Positions 1 through 8,233 of a DNA stretch of 64,000 nucleotides are shown in pieces (within the stretch, counting starts at the first letter, position 1; each line of letters opens with the position of its first letter). The position numbers and the translations under genes are program-made. The stretch spans positions 46,166 through 110,165 of the forward strand of contig NZ_QCZK02000057.1 in NCBI RefSeq assembly GCF_003347595.2, written 5' to 3'. The notes under the pieces are model-generated. The model was not told the origin of the DNA. It made no database searches and saw only the letters and a program-made list of their open reading frames with translations. The stretch comes from Botryobacter ruber (GTDB taxonomy: Bacteria > Bacteroidota > Bacteroidia > Cytophagales > Hymenobacteraceae).

Positions 1-557
1 TGGAGGCAGTTGATCCGCAGAAAGATGTGGATGGTTTCCACCCGATCAATGTGGGTCGGATGGTTGCCGGTCTGCCAGCTTACTTACCTGCTACGCCTGC
101 CGGTATTTTGCAGTTGCTGGAGCGCTACCAGATCGAAACATCCGGGAAGCACTGCGTGGTACTGGGCCGCAGTAACATTGTGGGTTCTCCGATGAGCATC
201 CTGATGGCCAAAAACACCTATCCGGGCAACTGTACCGTAACGCTTTGCCACAGCCGTACAAAAGATCTTCCGTACTACACCCGCCAGGCCGATATCATTA
301 TCGCAGCTATCGGTAAACCGGAGTTCGTAACAGCAGATATGGTAAAAGAAGGCGCCGTGGTGATTGATGTGGGTACTACCCGCGTGCCGGACGCCAGCCG
401 TAAATCCGGTTTCAGGTTACGCGGCGATGTGAAGTTTGAAGAAGTGGCGCCTAAGTGCAGCTACATTACACCAGTGCCAGGCGGTGTTGGACCTTTGACG
501 ATTGCGATGTTGCTGAAAAACACCTTAAGTGCAGCAAAGAAAGAGGTTTACGCGTAA
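1..557 (+). CDS. folD: FolD, methylenetetrahydrofolate dehydrogenase/cyclohydrolase (5' partial)
   Basis: Bifunctional cytosolic enzyme of one-carbon metabolism that interconverts 5,10-methylene-, methenyl- and 10-formyl-tetrahydrofolate using NADP. The reading frame is already open at base 3 and begins with residues EAVDPQKDVDGFHP, the conserved FolD 'KDVDGFHP-N-G' block, so the start lies upstream of the window; about 184 of the usual 285-295 residues remain. Further signatures are the dinucleotide-binding stretch VVLGRSNIVGSPM and the C-terminal motif PVPGGVGPLTIAML. The GTG at 27 is internal, not a start. The frame ends at 557, only 26 bp before the next likely start, so the methyltransferase may be co-transcribed. 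Identification is firm. Confidence 0.95.
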   Translation, partial: EAVDPQKDVDGFHPINVGRMVAGLPAYLPATPAGILQLLERYQIETSGKHCVVLGRSNIVGSPMSILMAKNTYPGNCTVTLCHSRTKDLPYYTRQADIIIAAIGKPEFVTADMVKEGAVVIDVGTTRVPDASRKSGFRLRGDVKFEEVAPKCSYITPVPGGVGPLTIAMLLKNTLSAAKKEVYA

Positions 558-583
558 GCTGCTTTTTCCGCTGCCATTGGAAA

Positions 584-1324
584 ATGTACGAAGTAATAAA
601 AAATTCAACGAAGCAGGTCCTTCCCCGGAAGTACCTGCTTTATGGTGAAAACCTGATCCGGAGTATCATCTTCCAGTTCTACAAAGGCGATAAATTCCAG
701 TGTACTGTCTGCGAAAAAAAGCTCCGTAAGTTTATTTCGCTTTTAACAAACCATGACAAGCTTTGTCCGAACTGCGGCAGCCGGAGCCGCGACAGGAGGT
801 TATGGCTGATGCTTCGGCCTTTCCTGCTGGATAATATCAGCGTGCTGCATTTTTCGCCTGCCAGGTGCCTGAGCAAAAAGTTAAAAAATTACCCCGGCAT
901 CCAGTACCACACCGCAGATCTGAAGGGCAAATTTCCGGCTGATAAAAAGCTGGATATTACCAACATAGAAGAACCGAGCGGTACTTTTGATATGATTATC
1001 TGCTACCATGTGCTGGAGCATATCGAAGACGACAAGAAGGCCATGCAGGAACTGAACCGGGTGCTACGGGTAGGAGGAAAGTGTTTCATCCAGACGCCTT
1101 TCAAAAAAGGTATGATTTACGAGGACTGGGACAAGAGAACGTCTGCCGCCCGAAAAAAACACTTTGGAAACCGGAACCACGTCCGCATTTACTCCGTCGA
1201 CGGGCTAAAAGCGCGGTTGCAGAATACGGGATTTGATGTGGTGGCTACAAAGTTTGTAGAAAAAAAAGATAACTATTTCGGCCTTCAGGAAGAAGAATAT
1301 GTAGTCACGGGCCTAAAGCATTAA
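584..1324 (+). CDS. Class I SAM-dependent methyltransferase with N-terminal zinc ribbon
   Basis: A 246-residue methyltransferase of unknown substrate. The N-terminal part carries two Cys pairs (CTVC near residue 40 and CPNCG near residue 62), a probable zinc ribbon followed by SRSRDR. The Rossmann part has a degenerate motif I (VLHFSP) and a clear motif IV/post-I region, FDMIICYHVLEHIEDD, then NRVLRVGG, as in methyltransf_11-like proteins. The open frame extends back to 455, but that would overlap folD by about 100 bp and encode a nonconserved stretch; ATG 584 gives MYEVIKN and is preferred. It follows folD by 26 bp and ends at a strong hairpin. Many related Bacteroidota proteins with this zinc ribbon sit near polysaccharide genes, but nothing here shows that role. 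Confidence 0.8.
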   Translation: MYEVIKNSTKQVLPRKYLLYGENLIRSIIFQFYKGDKFQCTVCEKKLRKFISLLTNHDKLCPNCGSRSRDRRLWLMLRPFLLDNISVLHFSPARCLSKKLKNYPGIQYHTADLKGKFPADKKLDITNIEEPSGTFDMIICYHVLEHIEDDKKAMQELNRVLRVGGKCFIQTPFKKGMIYEDWDKRTSAARKKHFGNRNHVRIYSVDGLKARLQNTGFDVVATKFVEKKDNYFGLQEEEYVVTGLKH

Positions 1325-1350
1325 ATTGCAGGTCCAGCCAAAATAGAAAA

Positions 1351-1385
1351 AGCCAACGAAAGTATAGCTCTCGTTGGCTTTTTTA
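1351..1385 (+). terminator. Rho-independent terminator after the methyltransferase gene
   Basis: Perfect 9-bp stem AGCCAACGA (1351-1359) / TCGTTGGCT (1371-1379) with an 11-nt loop, followed by TTTTT. The A-rich 5' flank could let it work for the convergent thr operon too. Confidence 0.85.
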
Positions 1386-1394
1386 TTTAAAAAC

Positions 1395-1431
1395 TAACTC
1401 TGCTGCACCTGCCACCACAGCCGCTGCTGCT
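1395..1431 (+). repeat. Dispersed 30-40 bp repeat, copy 1
   Basis: Contains the full core CTGCACCTGCCACCACAGCC followed by GCTGCTGCT. It lies in the convergent gap between the methyltransferase and thrC stop codons. The family is described in the findings. Confidence 0.8.
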
Positions 1432-1458
1432 CATGGGCAGGTTACAACACAACAAATT

Positions 1459-2781
1459 TTACGCGTTCACCTTATTCTGCTCCTTCAGCAGATCCGACAG
1501 CATTGTAAAATCATTTTTGATCGAGGCGCTTTGCTTTGGCCTGTTCAGGAAAGCCTGCAACTGCTCCGGCAATGCAATGTCGCCACCCAGGATCTCGTCG
1601 ATGCTTTGTTTAAACTTGGCAGGGTGTGCGGTCTCCAGGAAGATACCGGTCGTGTGCAGCGCCGGCAGGTACTTTTTCAGGGCCAGGTAAGCAATAGCCC
1701 CGTGCGGGTCGAGCACATAATCGTCCTTTGCCTCTGTTTCTTTGATGGCTGCTTTCACTTCCTCGTCATCTGCCCAGAACCCTTTTACCACCTGCTGTAT
1801 TGCTTCCAGGTTGTTGCCAAACATCTCCTGGATGCGCGGGAAATTATTCGGGCTGCCTACGTCCATGGCATTGGCAATGGTCGCTACCGAAGGCACAGGC
1901 GAATACACACCTGACTCCAGGTAATCCGGCACAACTTTGTTGCGGTTCGTAGCAGCAATAAAGTAAGTTATCGGCAGTCCCATTTTGCGCGCAATCAGGC
2001 CGGCAGCTAAGTTGCCGAAGTTACCGCTTGGTACGGAAATGGTGAGTTCTTCTGCCGGTCTGGTATGCTCCAGTTTCTTCCACTGGCCCCAGGCGTAGAA
2101 GTAGTACACCATTTGCGGCAGCCAGCGCGCTACGTTAATGGAGTTGGCAGACGACAGCTGCATTTCTTTTGCCAGTTCCGGATCGGAAAAGGCTTGTTTT
2201 ACCAGGCTCTGGCAATCGTCGAACGTGCCTTCCACCGCCACAGCCCTGATGTTCTGCCCCAGCGTGGTGAACTGCATTTCCTGTATTTCGCTTACGCCGC
2301 CTTTCGGGTACAAAATAACTACCTCGATATTCTCAACACCCAGGAACCCATTGGCTACGGCACTACCGGTATCGCCGGAAGTAGCCACCAGCACCGTTAC
2401 AGGCTTACCTTTGGTCGCAAAAGCCTGCAGGCAGCGCGACATAAAACGGGCGCCCACATCTTTAAACGCACAGGTCGGGCCATGAAACAGCTCCAGCGAA
2501 TAAATGCCTTTTTCTACTTTTACCAGCGGAATAGGGAAGGTAAACACTTCGTTGCAGATCGCGCGCAGCTGGTCGGCGGCAATATCGGGAGCAGTAAATT
2601 CTTTCAGAACCTGAAAAGCCAGTTCGGGAAGCTCCATGTCGGGCAGGGCTTCGAAGAAAGAAGGCGGCAGCTCTGGTACACGCTCCGGAAAGAAAAGGCC
2701 TTTGTCTAGTGGCAAACCTTTAATCACCGCTTCTTTAAAACTTAATTCCGGTGACTGTCGGTTGGTGCTATAATACTTCAT
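1459..2781 (-). CDS. thrC: Threonine synthase
   Basis: PLP enzyme that converts O-phosphohomoserine to threonine and phosphate, the last step of threonine synthesis. At 440 residues it has the usual length. The PLP lysine lies in HGPTCAFKDVGARF (Lys107), and the phosphate/PLP-binding loop SVPSGNFGNLAAG is near residue 250. The start codon overlaps the 3' end of thrB by 14 bp, so the two genes are translationally coupled. It is the last gene of the minus-strand aspartokinase-thrB-thrC operon. Its stop lies near a dispersed repeat copy and the hairpin at 1351-1379. Identification is firm. Confidence 0.96.
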   Translation of the reverse strand: MKYYSTNRQSPELSFKEAVIKGLPLDKGLFFPERVPELPPSFFEALPDMELPELAFQVLKEFTAPDIAADQLRAICNEVFTFPIPLVKVEKGIYSLELFHGPTCAFKDVGARFMSRCLQAFATKGKPVTVLVATSGDTGSAVANGFLGVENIEVVILYPKGGVSEIQEMQFTTLGQNIRAVAVEGTFDDCQSLVKQAFSDPELAKEMQLSSANSINVARWLPQMVYYFYAWGQWKKLEHTRPAEELTISVPSGNFGNLAAGLIARKMGLPITYFIAATNRNKVVPDYLESGVYSPVPSVATIANAMDVGSPNNFPRIQEMFGNNLEAIQQVVKGFWADDEEVKAAIKETEAKDDYVLDPHGAIAYLALKKYLPALHTTGIFLETAHPAKFKQSIDEILGGDIALPEQLQAFLNRPKQSASIKNDFTMLSDLLKEQNKVNA

Positions 2782-3742
2782 GCTTTTGTGCGGATTGGTA
2801 AATAGGTTGTTCTAATAGCCGTGCCCCTTGCTCAGGCACCTGCGTTACATATGTGTTTAAGGCAATGCCGCTGTTCGTGTACACGTCTACCATGGCCTGC
2901 TGTACTTTTTTGGCAGTTTCTTCTGAAGCAGAGAGGGCAAACAGCGAAGGGCCGGAGCCGGAAATGCCACAGCCCAGCGCGCCTGCGCCTATAGCGGCAG
3001 CTTTGGCTTTATTAAATAAAGGAATCAGAACAGAACGCTCCGGCTCGAAAATCTCATCGTGCAGGCTGCGCCCGATCAGGCTATAATCCTTTTTCAACAG
3101 ACCGGTAATCAGGCCGGCCAGGTTGCCCCATTGCTTTATGCCTTTTTTAAGCGGTATTTCCTTTTTCAGGATGCTTCTCGAAAGCGAAGTTTTCAGCTCG
3201 ATCTGCGGATACACGATGGTGCAGTACAATTCTACCGGCACGCCCAGGTGCACGACATCCAAGGGTTCGTAGCTGCGTACCAGCACAAAGCCACCCAGCA
3301 GCGAGGGCGCCACATTGTCGGCGTGGGCCGAACCGGAGGCTTTTCGTTCGCCCTCCATGGCATATACCACCAGTTCTTCGGTGGTAAAAGGCTGGCCGAG
3401 CAGTTCGTTCATGGCATAGGCGGCTGCAGCAGAACTGGCAGCGCTGCTGCCAAGGCCGCTGCCCACCGGCATGCCCTTGTGCAGTTGCAACTCCACCCCA
3501 TGCTGTACCTGCAGGTCGGCCATCATTTTAAGGGCAACCACACCAATCACGTTTTCATTTGGGTCAGCTGAAAGGCCGGTAATGCCTTCGATGGCCGTAA
3601 TCGTGACACCCGGCGTGTCTGATTTCCGGGCCCACACTTCATCGCCTGGCTGATCCATTGCAAAGCCCAGTACATCAAAACCACAGCAGACATTGGCTAC
3701 AGTGGCAGGTGCAAAGGCTTTTACATATTCAGAATTGTTCAT
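2768..3742 (-). CDS. thrB: Homoserine kinase
   Basis: GHMP-family kinase that phosphorylates homoserine with ATP to give O-phosphohomoserine, the substrate of ThrC. It has 324 residues. It begins with NSEYVKAFAPATVANVCCGFDVLG, typical of ThrB, and the ATP-binding GHMP loop PVGSGLGSSAASSAAAA lies near residues 91-107; a C-terminal GISGSGPSLFAL motif completes the GHMP pattern. It starts 12 bp after the aspartokinase stop and overlaps thrC by 14 bp. No homoserine dehydrogenase gene is present in this operon. Confidence 0.96.
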   Translation of the reverse strand: MNNSEYVKAFAPATVANVCCGFDVLGFAMDQPGDEVWARKSDTPGVTITAIEGITGLSADPNENVIGVVALKMMADLQVQHGVELQLHKGMPVGSGLGSSAASSAAAAYAMNELLGQPFTTEELVVYAMEGERKASGSAHADNVAPSLLGGFVLVRSYEPLDVVHLGVPVELYCTIVYPQIELKTSLSRSILKKEIPLKKGIKQWGNLAGLITGLLKKDYSLIGRSLHDEIFEPERSVLIPLFNKAKAAAIGAGALGCGISGSGPSLFALSASEETAKKVQQAMVDVYTNSGIALNTYVTQVPEQGARLLEQPIYQSAQKHEVL

Positions 3743-3754
3743 AATAATAAGGAG

Positions 3755-5164
3755 TTATGCCTCGGCAAACTCTGGTTTTCCTGTTTTAGATATAAAAAAG
3801 GTGTCGTGCAGCAGGTTTACGGCTTTGGTAGCGTCGTCGGCTTGTACGACAAACGAAATATTCCGCTCGGTAGCCCCCTGTGCAATCGCCCGAATGTTGA
3901 TGTTGTTATCCCCGAGCAACGAAAAGGTAGTGCCGGCAATGCCTGGTTGCTGAATCATCCCGTTTCCTACCAGGGCAATGATGCTCATCGGAGCTTCCAG
4001 GTTGAGCGGGTAAATCGTACCCTGCTTAATGTCCTCTTCAAACTCAGCTGACAAAGCTTTTAGAGCCCTGTTGCCGTCCGCCTCTGCTAAACCGATGGTA
4101 ATGCTGTGCTCCGAAGAAGACTGCGTGATAAAGTAAATATTGATGTTCTCTTTCGCAACAGCCTTGAACATGCGCATGGCAATACCCGGAACACCCACCA
4201 TCACGTTGCCGCTGAGCGTAATCATGGCAATGTTATCGATGCACGACAGCCCTTTTATGACCTGCTGGCTTGGGGCAGGATTGTTGGAAATGAGCGTGCC
4301 CTGGTGCGATGGGTTAAAGGTATTTTTGAGCAGCAGCGGGATCTGAGCCGCCACTAACGGCGAAATAGTAGGCGGGTACAATACCTTTGCCCCGAAATAA
4401 GCCAGTTCCATGGCCTCTTCGTAACTTAATTCCGGAATGGAGTAAGCCGATTTAGCTTTACGCGGATCGGTGGTATACATGCCATCCACATCGGACCAGA
4501 TCTCCAGCAGGTCGGCCTGGGTGCCGGCGGCATACAGGGAGGCTGTGTAGTCGGAGCCGCCACGCCCCAATACCGTAGTTTTACCGCTTTCGGAACGGGC
4601 AATAAAGCCGGGCGCCACAATCAGGGCCGCATCAGGCAACTTATCGTTTATCTGCTGATAGGTTTTTACCAAGTCAGCCTTCGCATTCAGGTAATTGGAA
4701 TCGGTAACAATAAAATCGCGGCTGTCGATGAGCTTGTTAGGCAGGCCGTTGTACTGGAAAGCTTCCGAAACAATGGCGGAAGAAAGCAACTCGCCATAGG
4801 CCATTACCCGTGCTTTGATGCTGTCGCTGATCTCATCGAGCAGGAAAACGCCCTTGCACACATCCTCCAGTTCCCGGAACCGCAGCTTGATACGTCCTTT
4901 AATATCGATCTGGATATTCATCGGGATGAGCTGCTCAATCGCTTCCATGTGCTTTTTCTCCAGCTCCTGAATCAGGTCTTGGTACGAATCGTCATGGGCT
5001 TCTGCTTTCTGAAAGCATTTGATCAGCATATCGGTCACGCCGGACATGGCTGAAACTACAACCACCATTTTACCAGGATAATTTTTATCCCTGATAACGG
5101 AAGCCATTTGCATTATGGCATTAGCATTAGCTACAGAGGTGCCACCAAATTTTAAAACCAGCAT
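3755..5164 (-). CDS. Aspartate kinase, monofunctional, with C-terminal ACT domains
   Basis: Phosphorylates aspartate, the committed step toward Lys, Met, Thr and Ile. The N-terminus MLVLKFGGTSVANANAI carries the kinase KFGGTSV motif; the catalytic domain runs to about residue 290 and includes GRGGSDYTASLYAAG. Tandem ACT regulatory domains follow (ITLSGNVMVGVPGIAMRMF, then IIALVGNGMIQQPGIAG). At 469 residues the protein stops after the ACT domains, so it lacks the homoserine dehydrogenase half found in bifunctional ThrA. It heads the thr operon, 107 bp downstream of an Ile/Thr-rich leader ORF. ACT domains imply feedback inhibition, probably by Thr or Lys, but the effector cannot be read from the sequence. 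Could be called lysC or thrA by context. Confidence 0.93.
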   Translation of the reverse strand: MLVLKFGGTSVANANAIMQMASVIRDKNYPGKMVVVVSAMSGVTDMLIKCFQKAEAHDDSYQDLIQELEKKHMEAIEQLIPMNIQIDIKGRIKLRFRELEDVCKGVFLLDEISDSIKARVMAYGELLSSAIVSEAFQYNGLPNKLIDSRDFIVTDSNYLNAKADLVKTYQQINDKLPDAALIVAPGFIARSESGKTTVLGRGGSDYTASLYAAGTQADLLEIWSDVDGMYTTDPRKAKSAYSIPELSYEEAMELAYFGAKVLYPPTISPLVAAQIPLLLKNTFNPSHQGTLISNNPAPSQQVIKGLSCIDNIAMITLSGNVMVGVPGIAMRMFKAVAKENINIYFITQSSSEHSITIGLAEADGNRALKALSAEFEEDIKQGTIYPLNLEAPMSIIALVGNGMIQQPGIAGTTFSLLGDNNINIRAIAQGATERNISFVVQADDATKAVNLLHDTFFISKTGKPEFAEA

Positions 5165-5280
5165 AGGTAAGGTTTCAGGTAAATAAAATGATTAATGTTA
5201 CGTTGCCTTACTACGGGCTGCGGTAGCCGGTAGGCTTTGTATGGCTGGAACGAAATATACATTGAAACCCCTTAAGGGGT
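5165..5280 (-). promoter_or_regulatory. Candidate attenuator or leader structure of the thr operon
   Basis: On the transcript strand, GGTTTCA (complement of 5263-5269), just after the leader stop codon, is perfectly complementary to TGAAACC (complement of 5171-5177), a few bases before the aspartokinase ATG. The same G-rich segment can instead pair with CCCC inside the leader stop region (palindrome 5267-5280). These pairings are mutually exclusive, so ribosome position on the leader could control access to the aspartokinase start. Inferred by eye, not folded. Confidence 0.4.
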
Positions 5281-5331
5281 AATAATTGTAAGGGGGATAA
5301 TATCAAAAGCAATAATGGAGGAAAGACGCAT
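5272..5331 (-). CDS. Putative threonine-operon leader peptide
   Basis: A 19-codon ORF starting with ATG encodes MRLSSIIAFDIIPLTIITP; six of 19 residues are Ile and two are Thr, the two end products that regulate threonine operons by attenuation elsewhere (E. coli thrL). It lies 107 bp upstream of the aspartokinase start on the same strand. Its stop codon sits inside the palindrome ACCCCTTAAGGGGT (5267-5280). No T-tract terminator follows, so any control may act on translation rather than transcription. The composition and position are seen; function is inferred. Confidence 0.5.
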   Translation of the reverse strand: MRLSSIIAFDIIPLTIITP

Positions 5332-5537
5332 ACCAGTCTGCACCGGCTTTGGCGCGCCCACTGGGGAGGATATGGTTTTATAGCTTTTCATATTTTGAAG
5401 CCTCAATTTTGAGATTAATTTAATTAAATACAAATCTTTTTTTAAATTTTGTTCCTGTTACTTGTCCTGAAAGGCAATTTTTAAAATAGCGGCCGTGCAG
5501 GAACAGAAGTGCCGGCAGATGATGTTACATTTTTAGC
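5332..5537. promoter_or_regulatory. Divergent promoter region between thr operon and queE
   Basis: AT-rich intergenic DNA containing the 12-bp palindrome CTCAATTTTGAG (5403-5414, imperfect centre) and a long A/T tract around 5415-5460. It should hold the minus-strand thr promoter, but no convincing TTTG/TAnnTTTG pair was found on that strand. Confidence 0.35.
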
Positions 5538-5545
5538 TACCTTTG
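5538..5545 (+). promoter_or_regulatory. -7 box of the queE promoter
   Basis: TACCTTTG matches the Bacteroidota -7 consensus TAnnTTTG exactly, predicting transcription start near 5552. No good TTTG -33 box is seen. If used, it rules out the ATG at 5509 as the queE start and favours 5635 or 5707. Confidence 0.45.
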
Positions 5546-5634
5546 CAAGTTCTGCATACTGCCTGCAATACTTCAGGAGTAGTTGGATTTTTACCTGGCA
5601 CCCTAGCAGAGAAAAGTGCCGTAGCAAGAGAACA

Positions 5635-6288
5635 TTGGAATCAGTTAAATCATATAAATCAGCCTCCATTTACCAGGTACCCAAAGACGGCAGTCAGCTG
5701 CCGCTGATGGAAGCTTTTTATACCATCCAGGGAGAAGGCGCCAACACGGGAACCGCTGCCTATTTTATCCGGCTGGGAGGCTGCGATGTCGGCTGCCACT
5801 GGTGCGACGTAAAAGAATCGTGGGATGCGGAACTGCACCCGCTTACGCCAACCGAAGAGATTGTGGCGCAGGCCATGGTGTACCCGGGAAAGGCTGTGGT
5901 GGTAACCGGTGGAGAACCGCTGCTCTACAACCTCGACCCCTTAACGGCCCGTTTACAGGAACAGGGCATCAAGACCTTTATCGAAACCTCGGGTGCTTAC
6001 CCGCTCAGCGGCTACTGGGACTGGGTTTGCCTGTCGCCTAAAAAGTTTAAGGCACCCGATGCATCGGTTTATCCGTATGCCGACGAACTGAAAGTGATCA
6101 TCTTTAATAAAAGCGATTTTGCCTGGGCCGAAGAACATGCCGCCAGGGTAGGGGAGAAAACGCTCTTGTACCTGCAGCCTGAGTGGAGCAAGGCCGAACA
6201 ATTAATGCCGCTTTTAGTTGATTATGTAAAGCAACATCCGCAGTGGCGTATGTCGTTGCAAACGCACAAGTACATGAATATCCCATAA
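5635..6288 (+). CDS. queE: 7-carboxy-7-deazaguanine synthase
   Basis: Radical SAM enzyme of queuosine synthesis that rearranges 6-carboxytetrahydropterin to 7-carboxy-7-deazaguanine. The signature cysteines are in GCDVGCHWCDVKESWD (CxxxCxxC), after the conserved start of the fold MEAFYTIQGEG; VVVTGGEPLL follows. The frame is open from ATG 5509, but that start lies upstream of the predicted transcript start and adds nonconserved residues. TTG 5635 is chosen because relatives have 15-25 residues before MEAFYTIQGEG; ATG 5707 is the alternative. The gene ends 5 bp before the PorE-like gene, so the two probably share a transcript. Confidence 0.85.
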   Translation: MESVKSYKSASIYQVPKDGSQLPLMEAFYTIQGEGANTGTAAYFIRLGGCDVGCHWCDVKESWDAELHPLTPTEEIVAQAMVYPGKAVVVTGGEPLLYNLDPLTARLQEQGIKTFIETSGAYPLSGYWDWVCLSPKKFKAPDASVYPYADELKVIIFNKSDFAWAEEHAARVGEKTLLYLQPEWSKAEQLMPLLVDYVKQHPQWRMSLQTHKYMNIP

Positions 6289-6293
6289 CAATT

Positions 6294-8225
6294 ATGTTTA
6301 AAGTACTGCTCCTTTTGCTGCTGCTACTAACCGGTTTCGTTAACAGCACCCTAGCCCAGACCGCTTCCCTGAGCACTTCATCTAAACGGGCAGAGGAGCT
6401 TTACTACAAAGCAGATACTTATGTAAAGGCACGGGATTTCAGGAAAGCGCTTGAGGTGCTGAGCGATGCAACGGAAAAAGATCCTGATTTTGGCGAAGCT
6501 TATTTAAAGTCTGCCAACCTGTACAAAATGATGGGAGAGAAAGAGGCTGCCTTCCAGCATTTGCAGAAAGGGCTGGCACTGGTGCCCTTCAACCCCGCGC
6601 GTGCCAACGAGTATTACACCCTGGCCGGTTTTTACTTCGACCGTGGAAACTACCAGGCAGCCAAAGAGCAATACGAGCACTTCCTCAGGGCCAATCCCCG
6701 CAACCAGAAACTGGCTGACCTGGCCAGGAAGCACATCCGCACGACCGATTTTGCCTTACGGGCCATGGAGAACCCGGTTAACTTTAACCCGGAACTGCTG
6801 CCTGCTCCCCTGAACCAGTTCGGGTTGCAGTACTTCCCCTACACCACCGCCGATCAGCACCAGATAATTTTTACTGCCCGCCTGAGCTCTAACCCGGGCC
6901 ACGACGAGAATATTTATGTAAGCCAGTGGCACGAAGAGGGAGGATGGCAGGAGCCTGTCTCCATCTCCGGCCTGATAAATTCTGCTGCCCAGGAAGGGGC
7001 TGCTACCATTTCAGGCGATGGCAAAACGCTCGTGTTTACCTCCTGCAACCGCCCCGACAGCTACGGCGACTGCGATCTGTATATCTCCCGCCGCACGGGC
7101 AACGAATGGAGCAAGCCCCGTAACATGGGCAATACCGTCAACTCCAGGGCCTGGGATTCCCAGCCCAGCCTCTCCGCCGACGGGCGCACCCTGTATTTTA
7201 CCTCTACCCGCGGCGGTGGACAGGGACAGGAGGATATCTGGGTAACCTTCCTGCAGGACGATGGCAACTGGTTGAAGCCTGTAAACCTGGGAGCATCCGT
7301 GAACACCAACGGCAAAGATATGGCGCCCTTCATCCATGCCAGCGGCTCTACCCTGTATTTTGTGAGCGACGGCCATTTGGGAATGGGCGGACTGGATGCA
7401 TTCAAAACAACCTTTACCAAACAACGCAGCTGGACGGAGCCTGTAAACATGGGCTACCCGCTGAATACCCATGCCGACGAAGGTTCTGTTATCATTTCAC
7501 CCGATAACCGCACCGGCTACTATTCCCGCCAGACCATGGCCGAGGCCGGTAATGTTGGCATTCATATCTTTAAGTTTGAGGTACCTGACAGCTGGAAAAG
7601 CAGCGCCAGGAGCACCTATGCCCAGGGACGGGTATTTGACAGCGAAACCAAAAAGCCGCTGGCCGGTGTGGTGCAGCTCTACGATGTGAAGGCGGACTCG
7701 CTTGTGCAGCAGGTAACTTCCGACCCGGTGTCGGGCGAATATACCGTGGTGTTAACCGAGGGCAAGCAGTACGCCCTGTATGTCAGTGCTCCGAAGTACC
7801 TGATGAACAGCCTCAGTTTCGATTATACTTCTTCGCAGGACCTGGCTCCCCTGGTGCTGGACGTGTACCTGAATCCTATAAAAGCGGGTGCCGCTGTCGT
7901 GCTGAATAATTTGTTTTTCGCGACAGGCGAATACAAGCTGGTAGAGGAATCGAAAACGGAGCTGAACAAGATAATCGGGTTTATGCGGCAGAACGACGGT
8001 GTAAAAGTTGAAATAGCCGGCCACACCGACGATGTAGGCTCAGACGCCGCCAACCAGGTGCTCTCCGAAAAAAGAGCCAAAGCCGTTGTCGATTACCTGA
8101 CCACAAACGGCATCCCCAAAGTCAGAATCCAGTACAAAGGCTACGGCGAAGCCAAACCCGTTAAACCCAATACCTCCGAAGAAAACCGCAGCCAGAACCG
8201 CCGCATCGAAATGCAGGTGTTGTAG
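6294..8225 (+). CDS. PorE-like protein: TPR, PD40 propeller, CRD and OmpA domains
   Basis: A 643-residue periplasmic or outer-membrane-associated protein. ATG 6294 gives a signal peptide MFKVLLLLLLLLTGFVNS ending LAQ, with no lipobox. TPR repeats span about residues 35-165, WD40-like PD40 blades about 190-420 (repeated SxDGxTLyFtS units such as SADGRTLYFTS), a carboxypeptidase-regulatory-like domain about 445-525, and an OmpA peptidoglycan-binding domain about 540-640 (GHTDDVGSDAANQVLSEKRA, then NRRIEM). This domain order matches PorE of the type IX secretion system, and two exoproteins in this window carry T9SS tails. PorE of Porphyromonas is a lipoprotein; this one is not, so it may be a paralogue. 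An earlier in-frame start at 6243 would overlap queE. Confidence 0.75.
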   Translation: MFKVLLLLLLLLTGFVNSTLAQTASLSTSSKRAEELYYKADTYVKARDFRKALEVLSDATEKDPDFGEAYLKSANLYKMMGEKEAAFQHLQKGLALVPFNPARANEYYTLAGFYFDRGNYQAAKEQYEHFLRANPRNQKLADLARKHIRTTDFALRAMENPVNFNPELLPAPLNQFGLQYFPYTTADQHQIIFTARLSSNPGHDENIYVSQWHEEGGWQEPVSISGLINSAAQEGAATISGDGKTLVFTSCNRPDSYGDCDLYISRRTGNEWSKPRNMGNTVNSRAWDSQPSLSADGRTLYFTSTRGGGQGQEDIWVTFLQDDGNWLKPVNLGASVNTNGKDMAPFIHASGSTLYFVSDGHLGMGGLDAFKTTFTKQRSWTEPVNMGYPLNTHADEGSVIISPDNRTGYYSRQTMAEAGNVGIHIFKFEVPDSWKSSARSTYAQGRVFDSETKKPLAGVVQLYDVKADSLVQQVTSDPVSGEYTVVLTEGKQYALYVSAPKYLMNSLSFDYTSSQDLAPLVLDVYLNPIKAGAAVVLNNLFFATGEYKLVEESKTELNKIIGFMRQNDGVKVEIAGHTDDVGSDAANQVLSEKRAKAVVDYLTTNGIPKVRIQYKGYGEAKPVKPNTSEENRSQNRRIEMQVL

Positions 8226-8233
8226 AAGTTTAG

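Noticed and set aside
5509..5634. Upstream N-terminal extension of queE from ATG 5509
   Set aside because: The extension is not conserved in type and would begin before the predicted transcription start given the TACCTTTG box at 5538.
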